This document shows positions 28,081 through 36,978 of a stretch of 43,864 bases of DNA, piece after piece. This DNA is from Calidithermus roseus (lineage in GTDB: Bacteria; Deinococcota; Deinococci; Deinococcales; Thermaceae). The notes below the pieces were generated by a model. It saw only the letters and a list, made by a program, of their open reading frames with translations, searched no databases and had not been told where the DNA came from. How positions within the stretch are numbered: position 1 is the stretch's first letter; each line of letters begins with the position of its first letter. The translations under genes and the position numbers were made by a program. The stretch spans positions 1-43,864 of the forward strand of contig NZ_QWLA01000023.1 of the NCBI RefSeq assembly GCF_003574095.1. Direction: 5' to 3'.

Positions 28081-28200
28081 ATGGTCATCGACCTCGAATT
28101 GGCCCGGCGCCTCGAGCGCGTGGACGCGCTCAACTCCGCCGACTACGCCCTTACCCTCGCCCGCCTCGAGCCCCAAAGCCGAGCTACTCCTGCGGGCTGA
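28081..28200 (+). pseudogene. 39-codon ORF, possible truncated gene
   Basis: MVIDLELARRLERVDALNSA, then DYALTLARLEPQSRATPAG. It has protein-like composition and looks like the start of a longer globular protein, perhaps another acetyltransferase-type protein, cut off by the stop at 28198-28200. It begins 8 nt after the amidase stop and would be translated from the same mRNA. It may also be a true small protein. Origin is inference. Confidence 0.4.
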
Positions 28201-28210
28201 TGAGTGAGGC

Positions 28211-28216
28211 TACAAT
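28211..28216 (+). promoter_or_regulatory. Leaderless -10 box (TACAAT)
   Basis: TACAAT, exactly 6 nt, then the ATG of the macro-domain gene at 28223; no ribosome site. Confidence 0.5.
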
Positions 28217-28222
28217 CGTCTC

Positions 28223-28702
28223 ATGGCCCGCATCCACGTCGCCCAGGGCGACATCACCGACTTCGTGGGGGATGCCATCGTCAACGCAGCCAACAACCAT
28301 TTGATCCTGGGAGCCGGGGTGGCGGGGGCCATTCACCGCAAGGGCGGCCCCGAGATCCAGGAGGAGTGCGATCGCCACGGCAAAATCCGGGTAGGGGAGG
28401 CCGCCATCACCGGCGCGGGCCGCCTGCCGGTCCGGTACGTCATCCACGCGGCGGCCATGGGCGACGAGCCCGCCACCCTCGAAACCGTGCGCTCCGCCAC
28501 CCGCCACGCCCTGCGGCTGGCCCTCGAGCACGGCCTCAAAACCATAGCCTTCCCCCTGCTGGGCACGGGGGTAGCCGGGTTGCCACGCGACGAGGTGATC
28601 CGGGTGATGCTCGAGGAACTCCGCGCGGCAGATGAAAGCCTGGAAGTCACGCTCTACGGCTACTCCCAGGCCGACGCAGACGCAATCCGAGCGCAGCTTT
28701 AG
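28223..28702 (+). CDS. Macro-domain protein (ADP-ribose binding/hydrolase)
   Basis: 159 aa, a complete single macro domain. [19 protein letters not shown] (about residues 9-27), [13 protein letters not shown] (about 31-43) and [12 protein letters not shown] (about 112-123) form the ADP-ribose pocket; the Asn of NAANN is present, as in active MacroD-type deacylases. Likely removes ADP-ribose from proteins or hydrolyses O-acetyl-ADP-ribose. Followed directly by a structured-RNA candidate. Confidence 0.92.
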   Translation: MARIHVAQGDITDFVGDAIVNAANNHLILGAGVAGAIHRKGGPEIQEECDRHGKIRVGEAAITGAGRLPVRYVIHAAAMGDEPATLETVRSATRHALRLALEHGLKTIAFPLLGTGVAGLPRDEVIRVMLEELRAADESLEVTLYGYSQADADAIRAQL

Positions 28703-28728
28703 AAGAGGGGGGTGTGGGGGGCTATAAT
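28698..28728 (+). promoter_or_regulatory. Consensus promoter of structured RNA
   Basis: Perfect -10 TATAAT (28723-28728) with TTTAGA (28698-28703) 19 nt upstream. Start of transcription is expected at about 28735, exactly where the structured region begins. It is the best -10 in the window and is not followed by a good gene start. Confidence 0.6.
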
Positions 28729-28734
28729 CCCCTT

Positions 28735-28990
28735 GGGGACAGCGTTCCCCGAGTACCTTGAAAGTCGAGGTAGGGGGTTGCGGGGACAAAGTGTTTGCCT
28801 GGTCATGACGGTAGCAAACCCTCGTTCCCCGCGTAAAACCTTGAACGGGACCGTCCCGGTGAAAGAAGGGGAAGAGCCTCAACATCGGTATGGAAAACCA
28901 CACAACAGGCCCGGACGGGGCCTTCGGGGATGGGCGCTGCACAAGCAGCCCCGTGAGAACCGAAAAGCCTCGGACTGAAGTCCGAGGAGT
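28735..28990 (+). ncRNA. Structured RNA, HEARO/omega-RNA-like, no nuclease gene
   Basis: About 256 nt with stacked hairpins: GGGGA/TCCCC (28735-28739/28746-28750), TACCTTG/CGAGGTA (28754-28760/28766-28772), GCGGGGA/TCCCCGC (28780-28786/28826-28832) enclosing GTTTGC/GCAAAC (28793-28798/28814-28819), GCTGC/GCAGC (28936-28940/28945-28949) and a final perfect stem CCTCGGACT/AGTCCGAGG (28968-28976/28979-28987). The pieces CCTTGAAAGTCGAGG and CGGTGAAAGAAGGGG and the IS605-like end hairpin recall the HEARO (IscB/IsrB omega RNA) family of IS200/IS605-type elements. That assignment is from memory of the family. No IscB, TnpB or TnpA frame is present. tmRNA, RNase P RNA, SRP RNA and known riboswitch cores were not matched. 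Confidence 0.6.
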
Positions 28991-28992
28991 CG

Positions 28993-30243
28993 TCACGCGT
29001 GTTCCGCCACCGGCGTCGCAACCGGCGCCTCTTCCGCCTCCCCCGGCGGTACCCGGCGGAAGGTCAGCCAGGTGTTGACGAAGCCCAGGCCGTAGAGCAA
29101 GGCTCCGACGAAGAAGGGCATTCCCACCATCCAGGTGGGCACCCCGGCGCGGGCCACCTGGCCTAGCAGGAAGCCGCCGAAGAGCGGGCCCACCATGCCG
29201 GTGAGGCTCACCAGGGCGCTCAGCGCGCCCTGCACGGCCCCCTGCTCGCGGGCGGAGACCGACCTCGAGATCAAAGCCTGGCTGGCGGGCTGGCTCACGT
29301 TGCCGATGGAGCCCAGCAGGATGGTGGCGTACATCATCCAGCCCTGCGTCGCCAGGCCGTAGAGGGTGAAGCTCACGATCCCCGCGCCCTGCCCCAGCAG
29401 CACCGAGCGCCGCTCACCCAGCCGCCCCACGATGAGGCGTACCAGCCCTCCCTGCACCGCCACCGCGGTGACGCCCACCAGCACCAGCGAGAGGCTGGTC
29501 TGGAGGATGCTCCACTCGAAGCGGTAGGTGGTGTACTGCACCCACACCGTTTGGAGGATCTGGAAGGCCAGGTTGATCAGGATCACGCTCCCGCTGAGGC
29601 CCAGCAGCAGCGGGGTGCGCTTCAGGATGCTTAGCGCGGCGAAGGGGTTGTTGGAGGTGTGGCTCAGGTTGCGGTTCTCCAGCTTGAGCGACTCCGGAAG
29701 CACGAACCAGCCGTACAGCCCGTTGACAAAGGACAAGAGCGCGGCGAAGTAGAAGGGCAGCCGCAGGTCGATCTGGCCCAGGATGCCCCCGATCCCCGGC
29801 CCCAGAATGAAGCCCAGGCCGAACACCGCGCCGATGAGGCCGAAGTTCTTGGCCCGTTCCTCGGGTCTGGAGACGTCGGCGATGTAGGCGTTGGCGGTGC
29901 TGAAGCTCGCCCCAAGGATACCCGCGACCAGCCGGGCCACGAACAGCAGCCACAGGGCAGGGGTAACGGCGGCGATGAGGTAGTCCAGCGCGGTGCCGAA
30001 GGAGGCTGCCAGCAGCACCGGGCGGCGGCCATAGCGGTCGCTCAGCCGTCCCAGGATGGGGGCGAAGACGAACTGCATGGCGGCGTAAATGGCGATGAAA
30101 ATACCGTTGTAGTAGGCCCCCGCCTGCACACTTCCGGCGAGGTGCTCGATCAGCTTGGGCAGGACCGGGATGACCAGCCCCAAACCCATCACGTTGATCA
30201 GGACGCTGACCAGGATAAAGACCATGCTGGCCTGACGCCTCAC
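28993..30243 (-). CDS. MFS drug transporter, TetA/DHA1-like
   Basis: 416 aa, 12 membrane helices. TetA-type start [20 protein letters not shown] and motif [16 protein letters not shown] between TM2 and TM3; motif C-like [13 protein letters not shown] marks a drug/H+ antiporter. Start at GTG 30243 with TGAGG before; TTG 30255 and ATG 30225 are alternatives. The stop at 28993-28995 touches the end of the structured RNA element. A perfect palindrome at 30338-30354 lies about 95 nt upstream and may bind a repressor. Confidence 0.92.
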   Translation of the reverse strand: MRRQASMVFILVSVLINVMGLGLVIPVLPKLIEHLAGSVQAGAYYNGIFIAIYAAMQFVFAPILGRLSDRYGRRPVLLAASFGTALDYLIAAVTPALWLLFVARLVAGILGASFSTANAYIADVSRPEERAKNFGLIGAVFGLGFILGPGIGGILGQIDLRLPFYFAALLSFVNGLYGWFVLPESLKLENRNLSHTSNNPFAALSILKRTPLLLGLSGSVILINLAFQILQTVWVQYTTYRFEWSILQTSLSLVLVGVTAVAVQGGLVRLIVGRLGERRSVLLGQGAGIVSFTLYGLATQGWMMYATILLGSIGNVSQPASQALISRSVSAREQGAVQGALSALVSLTGMVGPLFGGFLLGQVARAGVPTWMVGMPFFVGALLYGLGFVNTWLTFRRVPPGEAEEAPVATPVAEHA

Positions 30244-30337
30244 CGCATACCTCAACGATCGATCGGTGCGCCCGCTGGGTTCATAGCGCCGTAGGATACC
30301 TCGAGCACTGCGATATGTTCAAAGCTTATTTAGCATA

Positions 30338-30354
30338 CTTAATAATGTATTAAG
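30338..30354. promoter_or_regulatory. 17-bp palindrome upstream of MFS gene
   Basis: CTTAATA-ATG-TATTAAG, perfect arms with a 3-nt centre, in an AT-rich island (30311-30360) between the MFS gene and coxE. It has the shape of a MarR/TetR-type operator. No regulator gene is adjacent. Confidence 0.5.
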
Positions 30355-30369
30355 CATAACCACAGCCGC

Positions 30370-31590
30370 TCAGCTCGCGGGGTGAGCCAGACCCGAGCGC
30401 CGACTTCCGCCCCGCTGGGGGAGCTTTTCCAGGGCCCGGGCGAGTTGCTCGAGGCTGTAGAGATTGTGCACGGGCAAGAAGTCGTCCACGAAGGGCAGGG
30501 CGGCCACCAGGCCACGGGTCAGCGGCTGGTAGCCGGGAGTGCCCAGCAGGGGGTTGAGCCAGATCAGGCGGTGGCAGGATTTCTGCAGCCGTTCGATCTC
30601 GAAGGCCAGCAGTTCGGGGTCGCCCTGGTCCCAGCCGTCGGAGACGATGAGCACCACCGCGCCCCGGCCCAGTACCCGCTTGGCCCAGGTGCGGTTGAAC
30701 TCGTGCAGGCTTTGCCCGATGCGCGTTCCCCCCGACCAGTCCCGCACCAACCGGCCCACCTCGAGCAAAGCTGCGTCCACGCTGCGCTTTTTCATGGGGC
30801 GGGTGATGCGGGTGAGCCGGGTGCCGAAGGCGAAGGCCTCCACCGTGCGCAGGCCCTGGCGGGTCTGGGCCTGGGCGAAGGCGTGCAGGAAGTGCAGCAG
30901 CATACGGGCGTAACGCTCCATCGAGCCCGAGACGTCGGCGAGGATCACCAGCGGGCGGGGCTTGCTCTTGCGCTGGCGCCAGGCCAGCCGCACGAACTCA
31001 CCTTGGTGCTTCAGTGCCTTGCGAAAGCTGCGACGCAGGTCGAGCAAGGCCCCCGATCCGGCGGGCTGGAGCCTTCGGGTAGGGCGTTCGGAGATGCGCC
31101 AGTCGAAGTTTTGCAGCACTCGGCGGGCGGCCTCGAGTTCTTCGGCGCTCATGGCCTCGAAAGAGCGCTGCCTGAGGGCTTCGTCGCTGCTGTAGGTGAG
31201 GCTGCGGTCCACCAGGGGAACGGGCGGCTTATCGGATTGCGCCTCGCCCGAGCGGGGCACCGAGGCCACTTCCAGCGGGCGGGGACGGGGTTTGGCGGGC
31301 AGCAGCCCCCGCGCGTCCTTGAACAACTCGCTCAGGCTGTTCTCGCTACCAAACTCCTGCCAGAAGCGCAGGAACAGCGTGTGGAAGCGCTCGTAGTCCT
31401 CCCGCCGGGTGAGCAGGCTGCTCCGGGCGGCGTAGTAGAAGCTGCCGGCGTCGAGGATGGAAATCTGCTCGAGGGCGCGGACGAAGGTCATGGTCTGGCC
31501 CGGGGTCACCACCACCCCCCCTTCGCGCAGGAGCCGGGTGAAGCGCACCACGTGGGCTAGCAGGTGGCCGCTGGGGAGGGAAGGGTTCAT
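30370..31590 (-). CDS. coxE: VWA-domain protein CoxE
   Basis: 406 aa. N-terminal CoxE-type helical region (LLREGGVVVTPGQTMTFVRA), then a VWA domain with the MIDAS: VILADVSGSM (DxSxS), Thr in GTRIGQSL, Asp in VLIVSDGWDQGD. Works with the MoxR ATPase (coxD, ATGA overlap at 31587-31590) to mature the molybdenum hydroxylase; in known systems the pair helps insert the Cu/S or sulfido group. Last gene of the cluster. Confidence 0.9.
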   Translation of the reverse strand: MNPSLPSGHLLAHVVRFTRLLREGGVVVTPGQTMTFVRALEQISILDAGSFYYAARSSLLTRREDYERFHTLFLRFWQEFGSENSLSELFKDARGLLPAKPRPRPLEVASVPRSGEAQSDKPPVPLVDRSLTYSSDEALRQRSFEAMSAEELEAARRVLQNFDWRISERPTRRLQPAGSGALLDLRRSFRKALKHQGEFVRLAWRQRKSKPRPLVILADVSGSMERYARMLLHFLHAFAQAQTRQGLRTVEAFAFGTRLTRITRPMKKRSVDAALLEVGRLVRDWSGGTRIGQSLHEFNRTWAKRVLGRGAVVLIVSDGWDQGDPELLAFEIERLQKSCHRLIWLNPLLGTPGYQPLTRGLVAALPFVDDFLPVHNLYSLEQLARALEKLPQRGGSRRSGLAHPAS

Positions 31591-32492
31591 GCGGGGCTGA
31601 GGGCGTTGCTCTGGGCCCGCTCGAGCAGGTCGTGGGCCATGCTCTTGGTCTTGATCACGTCGTCCTGGTACTTCAGCAGCGCACCCAGGGTCTCCTCGAC
31701 GAGCCCTGGCTCGAGGCGGGTCGCGTCCAGGGCCAAGAGCGAGGCGGCCCAGTCCAGCGTCTCGGCCACCCCAGGGGCCTTGTAGAGGTCCTCCTTGCGC
31801 AACTCCTGCACGAAGGCCACCACCTGCCTCGCCAGCTTCTCCGGCACGCCGGGCACCTTCTCCCGCACGATGCGGTATTCCTTCTCGAAGGAGGGGTAGT
31901 TGATCCAGAAATACAGGCAGCGGCGCTTGAGCGCGTCGTGGATTTCGCGGGTGCGGTTGGAGGTGATCACCACCACCGGGGGTTTCTCGGCTTTGACCGT
32001 GCCGACTTCGGGGATGGTGATCTGCCAGTCGGAGAGGAACTCGAGCAAGAAAGCCTCGAACTCCTCGTCGGCGCGGTCGAGCTCGTCGATGAGCAGCACC
32101 GGGGCCTTGCCATTCACGCTCCTCAGCGCTTGCAGCAGGGGGCGCTCGAGCAGGAACTCCGCGCTGAAGACCTCGTGGCGCACTTTAGCCGCCTCGCGCT
32201 CGCCCGAGGCTTCCAGCAGCCGGATTTGCATCATCTGGCGGGCGTAGTCCCACTCGTAGACCGCGTTGCTCACGTCCAGGCCCTCGTAGCACTGCAAGCG
32301 GATCAGGCGGGTGGAGAGCATGTCAGCCAGCACCTTCACGATCTCGGTCTTACCCACGCCGGGCTCACCCTCCAGCAGCAGGGGCCGCCCCAGCTTGAGG
32401 GCTAAGAAGACCGAGACCGCCAGCCCCTTGTCGGCGATGTAGCGGTGGGCCTCGAGGGAGGCGAGGGTTTCCTCGACGGTGGAGGGCATCAT
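31587..32492 (-). CDS. coxD: MoxR-family AAA+ ATPase CoxD
   Basis: 301 aa. Walker A LLEGEPGVGKTEIVK (about residues 36-50), Walker B PVLLIDELDRADEEFEAFLL, sensor 1 TSNRTREIHDALKRRCLYFW with Arg finger, and the MoxR/BchI lid region at the C-terminus. Chaperone ATPase for the CoxE VWA partner and the hydroxylase. Start at the first of two ATGs (32492); a TTG at 32510 is less likely. Separated from coxM by 254 nt of repeats. Confidence 0.92.
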   Translation of the reverse strand: MMPSTVEETLASLEAHRYIADKGLAVSVFLALKLGRPLLLEGEPGVGKTEIVKVLADMLSTRLIRLQCYEGLDVSNAVYEWDYARQMMQIRLLEASGEREAAKVRHEVFSAEFLLERPLLQALRSVNGKAPVLLIDELDRADEEFEAFLLEFLSDWQITIPEVGTVKAEKPPVVVITSNRTREIHDALKRRCLYFWINYPSFEKEYRIVREKVPGVPEKLARQVVAFVQELRKEDLYKAPGVAETLDWAASLLALDATRLEPGLVEETLGALLKYQDDVIKTKSMAHDLLERAQSNALSPA

Positions 32493-32550
32493 GGCTCTAT
32501 TTTCGCCCAACGGCCAGCGCCGAACGCAAGACGAGCGACACTTGGCTTTC

Positions 32551-32574
32551 AGCCATCAGCGGTCAGCCGTCAGC
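32551..32574. repeat. GCTGATGGC-type intergenic repeat, inverted copy
   Basis: AGCCATCAGCGGTCAGCCGT at 32551-32570, continuing to CAGC, related in reverse orientation to the element at 26960. Lies between coxM and coxD with three further repeats. Confidence 0.5.
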
Positions 32575-32601
32575 TAGTGGCCTGTGGTTACCCCACCCCG
32601 T

Positions 32602-32652
32602 CCCTCCCCGCCGGCGGGGAGGGGTATCCCCCAGCCCCCTTGCTAAGGGGGG
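32602..32652. repeat. Two GC palindromes between coxM and coxD
   Basis: CCCTCCCCGCC/GGCGGGGAGGG (32602-32623, perfect, no loop) followed by GCCCCCTT/AAGGGGG (32634-32651) with a GCT loop. Such structures in tandem look like a mobile intergenic repeat and could weaken read-through into coxD-coxE. Confidence 0.55.
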
Positions 32653-32655
32653 CAA

Positions 32656-32713
32656 GCGTCTGGCGTTTCGCGTCTTGCGTTTGGCGTTTTGCGTACGACG
32701 TAGGACGTACGAC
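32656..32713. repeat. Dispersed ACGTCGTACG repeat, copy B
   Basis: GCGTCTGGCGTTTCGCGTCT at its start, then GCGTTTTGCGTACGACGTAG. Its right part is the reverse complement of copy A. It lies between coxM and coxD inside the cox cluster. Confidence 0.7.
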
Positions 32714-32746
32714 CCACGCCCGGCATTCAGCCCTCGACCCCGAGCG

Positions 32747-33580
32747 CTAAACCAGCCGCAGCAGCGCCCGCTTGGCCAGCACGTCCACCAGGTGGGCGCG
32801 GTACTCGGCGGAGAAGTTGTGGTCGCCCATCAGCTCGCCAGCGTCCACCAGGTTCTGGCAGGCGGCCTCGATGCTCTGGGCGTTGAGAGGCTGGCCGGAG
32901 AGGGCCTGCTCGAGCTTGCTCAGGCGCACGGCGTGGTCGCCCGCGCCGGTGAGCGCGGCCCGCACTCCATTGGGCCCGATCGCCACCGCCACCCCCACCA
33001 CCGCGTAGCGGGAAGCGGGGTGGGGGAACTTCTCGTACGCCATCCGAGCAACGCCCTGAGGCAGGGGGACGTGGACCTCGGTGAGGATTTCGCCTGGTCC
33101 GACGGCGGTGGTAAACATGCCCTGGAAAAAGGAATCCACGTCTACCAGCCTCGCCCCGCCGGGTCCCTGGATTTTCAGCTTTGCATCCAGGACCAGCACC
33201 ACGGCGGGGAGGTCGGCGGCGGGGTCGGCGTGGGCCAGTGAGCCCCCGATGGTGCCCTTGTTGCGTACCATCGGGTCGCCGATCTGCTCGATGGCCTCGG
33301 GCAGGGCGGGGATGCTTTGCCTGACCAGCTCCGAGCTTTCAATCTCGTAATAGGTGGTGGCCGCGCCGATGACGAGGGTGTTGCCCTCGCGGCGGATGCC
33401 CCTCAGCTCGGGCACCCTGGAGATGTCGATGAGGGCCGGGGGGGTGGCCAGCCGCAGCTTCATGGCCGGGATCAGCGAGTGGCCTCCTGCCAGCAGCTTG
33501 GCCTCGGGGTTCTGCTGAAGCATCTGCAGGGCCTCGGAGAGGCTTTGGGCCCGGTGATAGGTAAAAGGAGCGGTGTACAT
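32747..33580 (-). CDS. coxM: CO dehydrogenase-type FAD subunit CoxM
   Basis: 277 aa, the usual length. FAD-binding motifs LLAGGHSLIPAMKLRL (about residues 30-45) and GTIGGSLAHADPAADLPA (about 110-127). Passes electrons from the Fe-S subunit to the acceptor. Good ribosome site GGAGG. A repeat of about 60 nt (copy C) fills the gap after coxL. Confidence 0.93.
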   Translation of the reverse strand: MYTAPFTYHRAQSLSEALQMLQQNPEAKLLAGGHSLIPAMKLRLATPPALIDISRVPELRGIRREGNTLVIGAATTYYEIESSELVRQSIPALPEAIEQIGDPMVRNKGTIGGSLAHADPAADLPAVVLVLDAKLKIQGPGGARLVDVDSFFQGMFTTAVGPGEILTEVHVPLPQGVARMAYEKFPHPASRYAVVGVAVAIGPNGVRAALTGAGDHAVRLSKLEQALSGQPLNAQSIEAACQNLVDAGELMGDHNFSAEYRAHLVDVLAKRALLRLV

Positions 33581-33595
33581 GGAACCTCCGTTTGG

Positions 33596-33655
33596 GTCGT
33601 ACGTCGTACGCCGGATGCTCTTGACATAGGACGTACGGCGTATGACGCACGACGC
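33596..33655. repeat. Dispersed ACGTCGTACG repeat, copy C
   Basis: GTCGTACGTCGTACGCCGGA at the left and an inverted related unit, GACGTACGGCGTATGACGCA, at the right. It fills the coxL-coxM gap and runs up to the coxL stop codon. The two ends can pair, forming a long imperfect stem. Confidence 0.7.
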
Positions 33656-36039
33656 TAATCAGCGGCCTGGCGCATCTGCCGGCTGTTCTGGATGGCCCGC
33701 CAGACCCTTTCCGGGGTGGCCGGCATTTGCAGGTGCTTGATGCCGAAGGGCGAAAGGGCGTCGATCACGGCGTTCATCACCGCCTGTGCACTGGCGATGG
33801 TTCCGGCCTCTCCCGCGCCCTTCACGCCCATGGGGTTGACGGGGGAAGGGGTGACGGTGTGATCCAATTCGTACCTGGGCAGCATGGCGGCGGTGGGCAC
33901 GGCGTACTCGAGCAGGTTGGAGCTGCGAAGCTCGCCGTCTTCGTCGTAGTAACCGTGCTCGTAGAGGGCCTGAGCCACGCCCTGGGCGATGCCGCCGTGA
34001 AGCTGGCCCTCCACGATCAGGGGGTTGATGATGTTGCCCACGTCGTCCACCGCCACGTAGCGCCTGAGCTCTACCTTGCCCGTCTCCGCGTCCACCTCCA
34101 CGATGGCGATGTGGGTGCCGAAGGGGAAGGTGCAGTTGGGCGGGTCGTAGTAGGTGGTCTCGTCGAGGAAAGGCTCCACCCCCGGCGGCAGGCTGTAGGC
34201 CAGCGAGGCTTGCAGGGCGATTTCGGCCAGGGTCTTGGCCTTGTCGGGGGAGCCTTTGACGTAAGCCTTGCCGTTTTCGAAGACCATGTCCTCGGGAGCG
34301 GCCTCGAGCATGTGCGCGGCGATGATCTTGGCCTTCTCCTTGATCTTCTGCACGCTCTTGTGCACTGCCGTGCCGCCCACCGCCAGGCTGCGGCTGCCGT
34401 AGGTGCCGTAGCCGAAGGGGGCCGCCAGGGTGTCGCCCCACTCGATGGTCACGTCTTCGTAAGGCACGCCCAGCTCGTCGGCCACGATCTGGGCGAAGGT
34501 GGTCTCCACCCCCTGTCCGTGCGGCAGCGAGCCGGTGGTCACCACCACCTTGCCGGTGAGGTGGACCCGCACGTTGGCGCTTTCGAACAAGCCCGCGCCC
34601 CAGCCCTGGCCCACCGCGCCGATCCAGGCGCTGGGGGCCACCCCGCAGATCTCCACGTAGGAGCTGATGCCCAGCCCCAGATAGCGCCCTTGCTTACGGG
34701 CTTCAGCCTGTTCTTTGCGGAAGTTCTCGTAACCCACCATTTGCAGGGCCTTATTCAGGGCGGGCTCGTAGTTGCCGCTGTCGTAAGGCAGCATGCCCAG
34801 GCCGTTGTCGTAGGGGAAGTCCTGGGGCTGGATGAAGTTTCTCCGCCGCACCTCGGCTGGGTCCATGCCGATCTCGGCGGCGAAGCGGTCCATCATCCGC
34901 TCGATGAGGTAACTGGCCTCGGGGCGGCCCGCGCCCCGGTAGGCGTCCACCATCGCGGTGTTGGTGTACACGCCCCAAACCTTGACGTGGGCGGCGGGAA
35001 TCTTGTACACCCCGGTGATGATGCGCCCGTAGAGGGTGGTGGGGATCCCCCCGGCGATGGTGGAGAAGTACCCGCCCAGGTTGGCCCAGGTTTTCACGCG
35101 CAGCCCCGTGACCTTGCCATCACGGGTCCCGGCGATCTCCACCTCGGTGACGTGGTCGCGTCCATGGGTCGAGGCCTTGTAGTTCTCCGAGCGCTCCTCG
35201 ACGTACTTGACCGGGCGGCCCAGCCTGCGCGCGGCCCACATGGTAAAAGCGTAGTCGGCGTAGCAGAAGATCTTCTGTCCGAAGCCGCCTCCCACGTTGG
35301 GCGCGATGCAGCGCAGCTTGGTCTCGGGGATGCCGAACACGAACGCGGTCAGCAGCAGGCGGTGAACGTGCGGGGCCTGCGAGGTCATCCACAGCGTGAA
35401 CTCACCCGTGGCCGCATCGTAGCGGGCCACGCAGCCCCGTGTTTCCATGGGGGTGGGGATCAGGCGCTGGTTGATGATCTCTTCCTTGACCACCACCTCG
35501 GCGCTGGCGATGGCGGCATCGGCTTTCTCCTTGCTGCCGCACTCCCACTCCATGCAGATGTTGTTGGGAGCGGCCTCGTGGATTAGGGGAGCGCCGGGCT
35601 CGGTGGCCTTGCGGGCGTCCACCACCGCTGGCAGGGGCTCGTACTCCACCTCGACCAGCTCTACGGCGTCGCGGGCGGTATAGCGGTCCTCGGCCACCAC
35701 CAGCGCCACCCCGTCGCCCACGTGGGTCACCTTGCCCACGGCCAGGGCCCTGGGGGTTACGGCGTTGCTCTTCACCCCGCCTGCCTGCCAGGCCGCGGGC
35801 ATGGGGTTGATGTCCATCATGTCCTCGCCGGTGAACACGGCCACCACGCCGGGGTGGGCCAGGGCCCTGGACACGTCGATGCGCTTGATTTTGGCGTGGG
35901 CGTAGGGGCTGCGCACCACCGCCGCGTGGAGCATGCCGGGGAGCTTGATGTCGTCGATGAAAGTTCCCCGTCCCTGGATCAGCTTGGGGTCTTCGCGGCG
36001 CTTAATGGCTTTGCCGACCATCTTGGTTACATCGGCCAT
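33655..36039 (-). CDS. coxL: Molybdenum hydroxylase large subunit, form II CoxL
   Basis: 794 aa, the normal length. IKRREDPKLIQGRGTFIDDI at the start, GGGFGQKIF (Moco-binding), and the active-site loop AYRGAGRPEASYLIERMMD at about residue 365. Form I (proven CO oxidisers) has AYxCSFR there; AYRGAGR marks form II, whose substrate is often not CO. QGVETTF and KGAGEAGT near the end bind the cofactor and carry the catalytic Glu. Heterotrimer with CoxM and CoxS in the cytoplasm or at the membrane face. Reaction: hydroxylation of CO or a small aldehyde, purine or aromatic compound. Confidence 0.93.
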   Translation of the reverse strand: MADVTKMVGKAIKRREDPKLIQGRGTFIDDIKLPGMLHAAVVRSPYAHAKIKRIDVSRALAHPGVVAVFTGEDMMDINPMPAAWQAGGVKSNAVTPRALAVGKVTHVGDGVALVVAEDRYTARDAVELVEVEYEPLPAVVDARKATEPGAPLIHEAAPNNICMEWECGSKEKADAAIASAEVVVKEEIINQRLIPTPMETRGCVARYDAATGEFTLWMTSQAPHVHRLLLTAFVFGIPETKLRCIAPNVGGGFGQKIFCYADYAFTMWAARRLGRPVKYVEERSENYKASTHGRDHVTEVEIAGTRDGKVTGLRVKTWANLGGYFSTIAGGIPTTLYGRIITGVYKIPAAHVKVWGVYTNTAMVDAYRGAGRPEASYLIERMMDRFAAEIGMDPAEVRRRNFIQPQDFPYDNGLGMLPYDSGNYEPALNKALQMVGYENFRKEQAEARKQGRYLGLGISSYVEICGVAPSAWIGAVGQGWGAGLFESANVRVHLTGKVVVTTGSLPHGQGVETTFAQIVADELGVPYEDVTIEWGDTLAAPFGYGTYGSRSLAVGGTAVHKSVQKIKEKAKIIAAHMLEAAPEDMVFENGKAYVKGSPDKAKTLAEIALQASLAYSLPPGVEPFLDETTYYDPPNCTFPFGTHIAIVEVDAETGKVELRRYVAVDDVGNIINPLIVEGQLHGGIAQGVAQALYEHGYYDEDGELRSSNLLEYAVPTAAMLPRYELDHTVTPSPVNPMGVKGAGEAGTIASAQAVMNAVIDALSPFGIKHLQMPATPERVWRAIQNSRQMRQAAD

Positions 36040-36109
36040 GTCTGTGCTCCCTTCGGTCGCGCTGATGGCTCAGCGCGAATAGCTTTTTCGCCACCCGCCA
36101 TCGGCATCT

Positions 36110-36616
<507 letters not shown>

Positions 36617-36978
36617 AGCGCCTCCTGATGTTCAAAAGCCCTCTCCGAATCCGAGCCTTGGAGCCAGCCCAGGAGGACCCTGACCGCCTGTAAAGCGGCC
36701 CGACGCCAACGTGCTCTGGCTGGTGACCTTGCTCCCGTTGCAGCTGATGGGCGTCAATTCGCACCTCCTGGAGTCGGGGTTTAATGGAGGGAAAACCCAC
36801 GGCGCGACGAGTCCCGTACGTCGGCCCATTTCAGATCTTGATAACCATTCGCCAATTACTATACCCCTTAAGCCCACGGCCACTTCAAGAACTCCACTCC
36901 ATTCGCACCATGCGCGAAACGCGATTTTTCGGCCTCGTGTCGATGCCACAGGCAAACATCCACTGGGAAGTAGCGAAG
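36617..36978. other. Non-coding stretch between coxS and pseudogene
   Basis: No supported gene. It is less GC-rich than its surroundings, especially around 36840-36870. It contains a plus-strand promoter-like pair (TTGATA 36838-36843, TATACC 36860-36865, spacer 16) and an overlapping minus-strand pair described under coxS. The open frame 36711-37106 crosses it, but only its last 40 codons look like protein. Confidence 0.5.

Noticed and set aside
28735-28990. tmRNA, RNase P RNA, SRP RNA, cobalamin or other riboswitch for the structured region
   Set aside because: No tRNA-like ends or tag frame, no GAGGAAAGTCC core, no SRP tetraloop region, no B12-box; no downstream gene on the same strand to regulate.
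28184-28996. Minus-strand frame of 270 codons over macro gene and structured RNA
   Set aside because: Opposes the clear macro-domain gene, and its N-terminal part is translated hairpin sequence.
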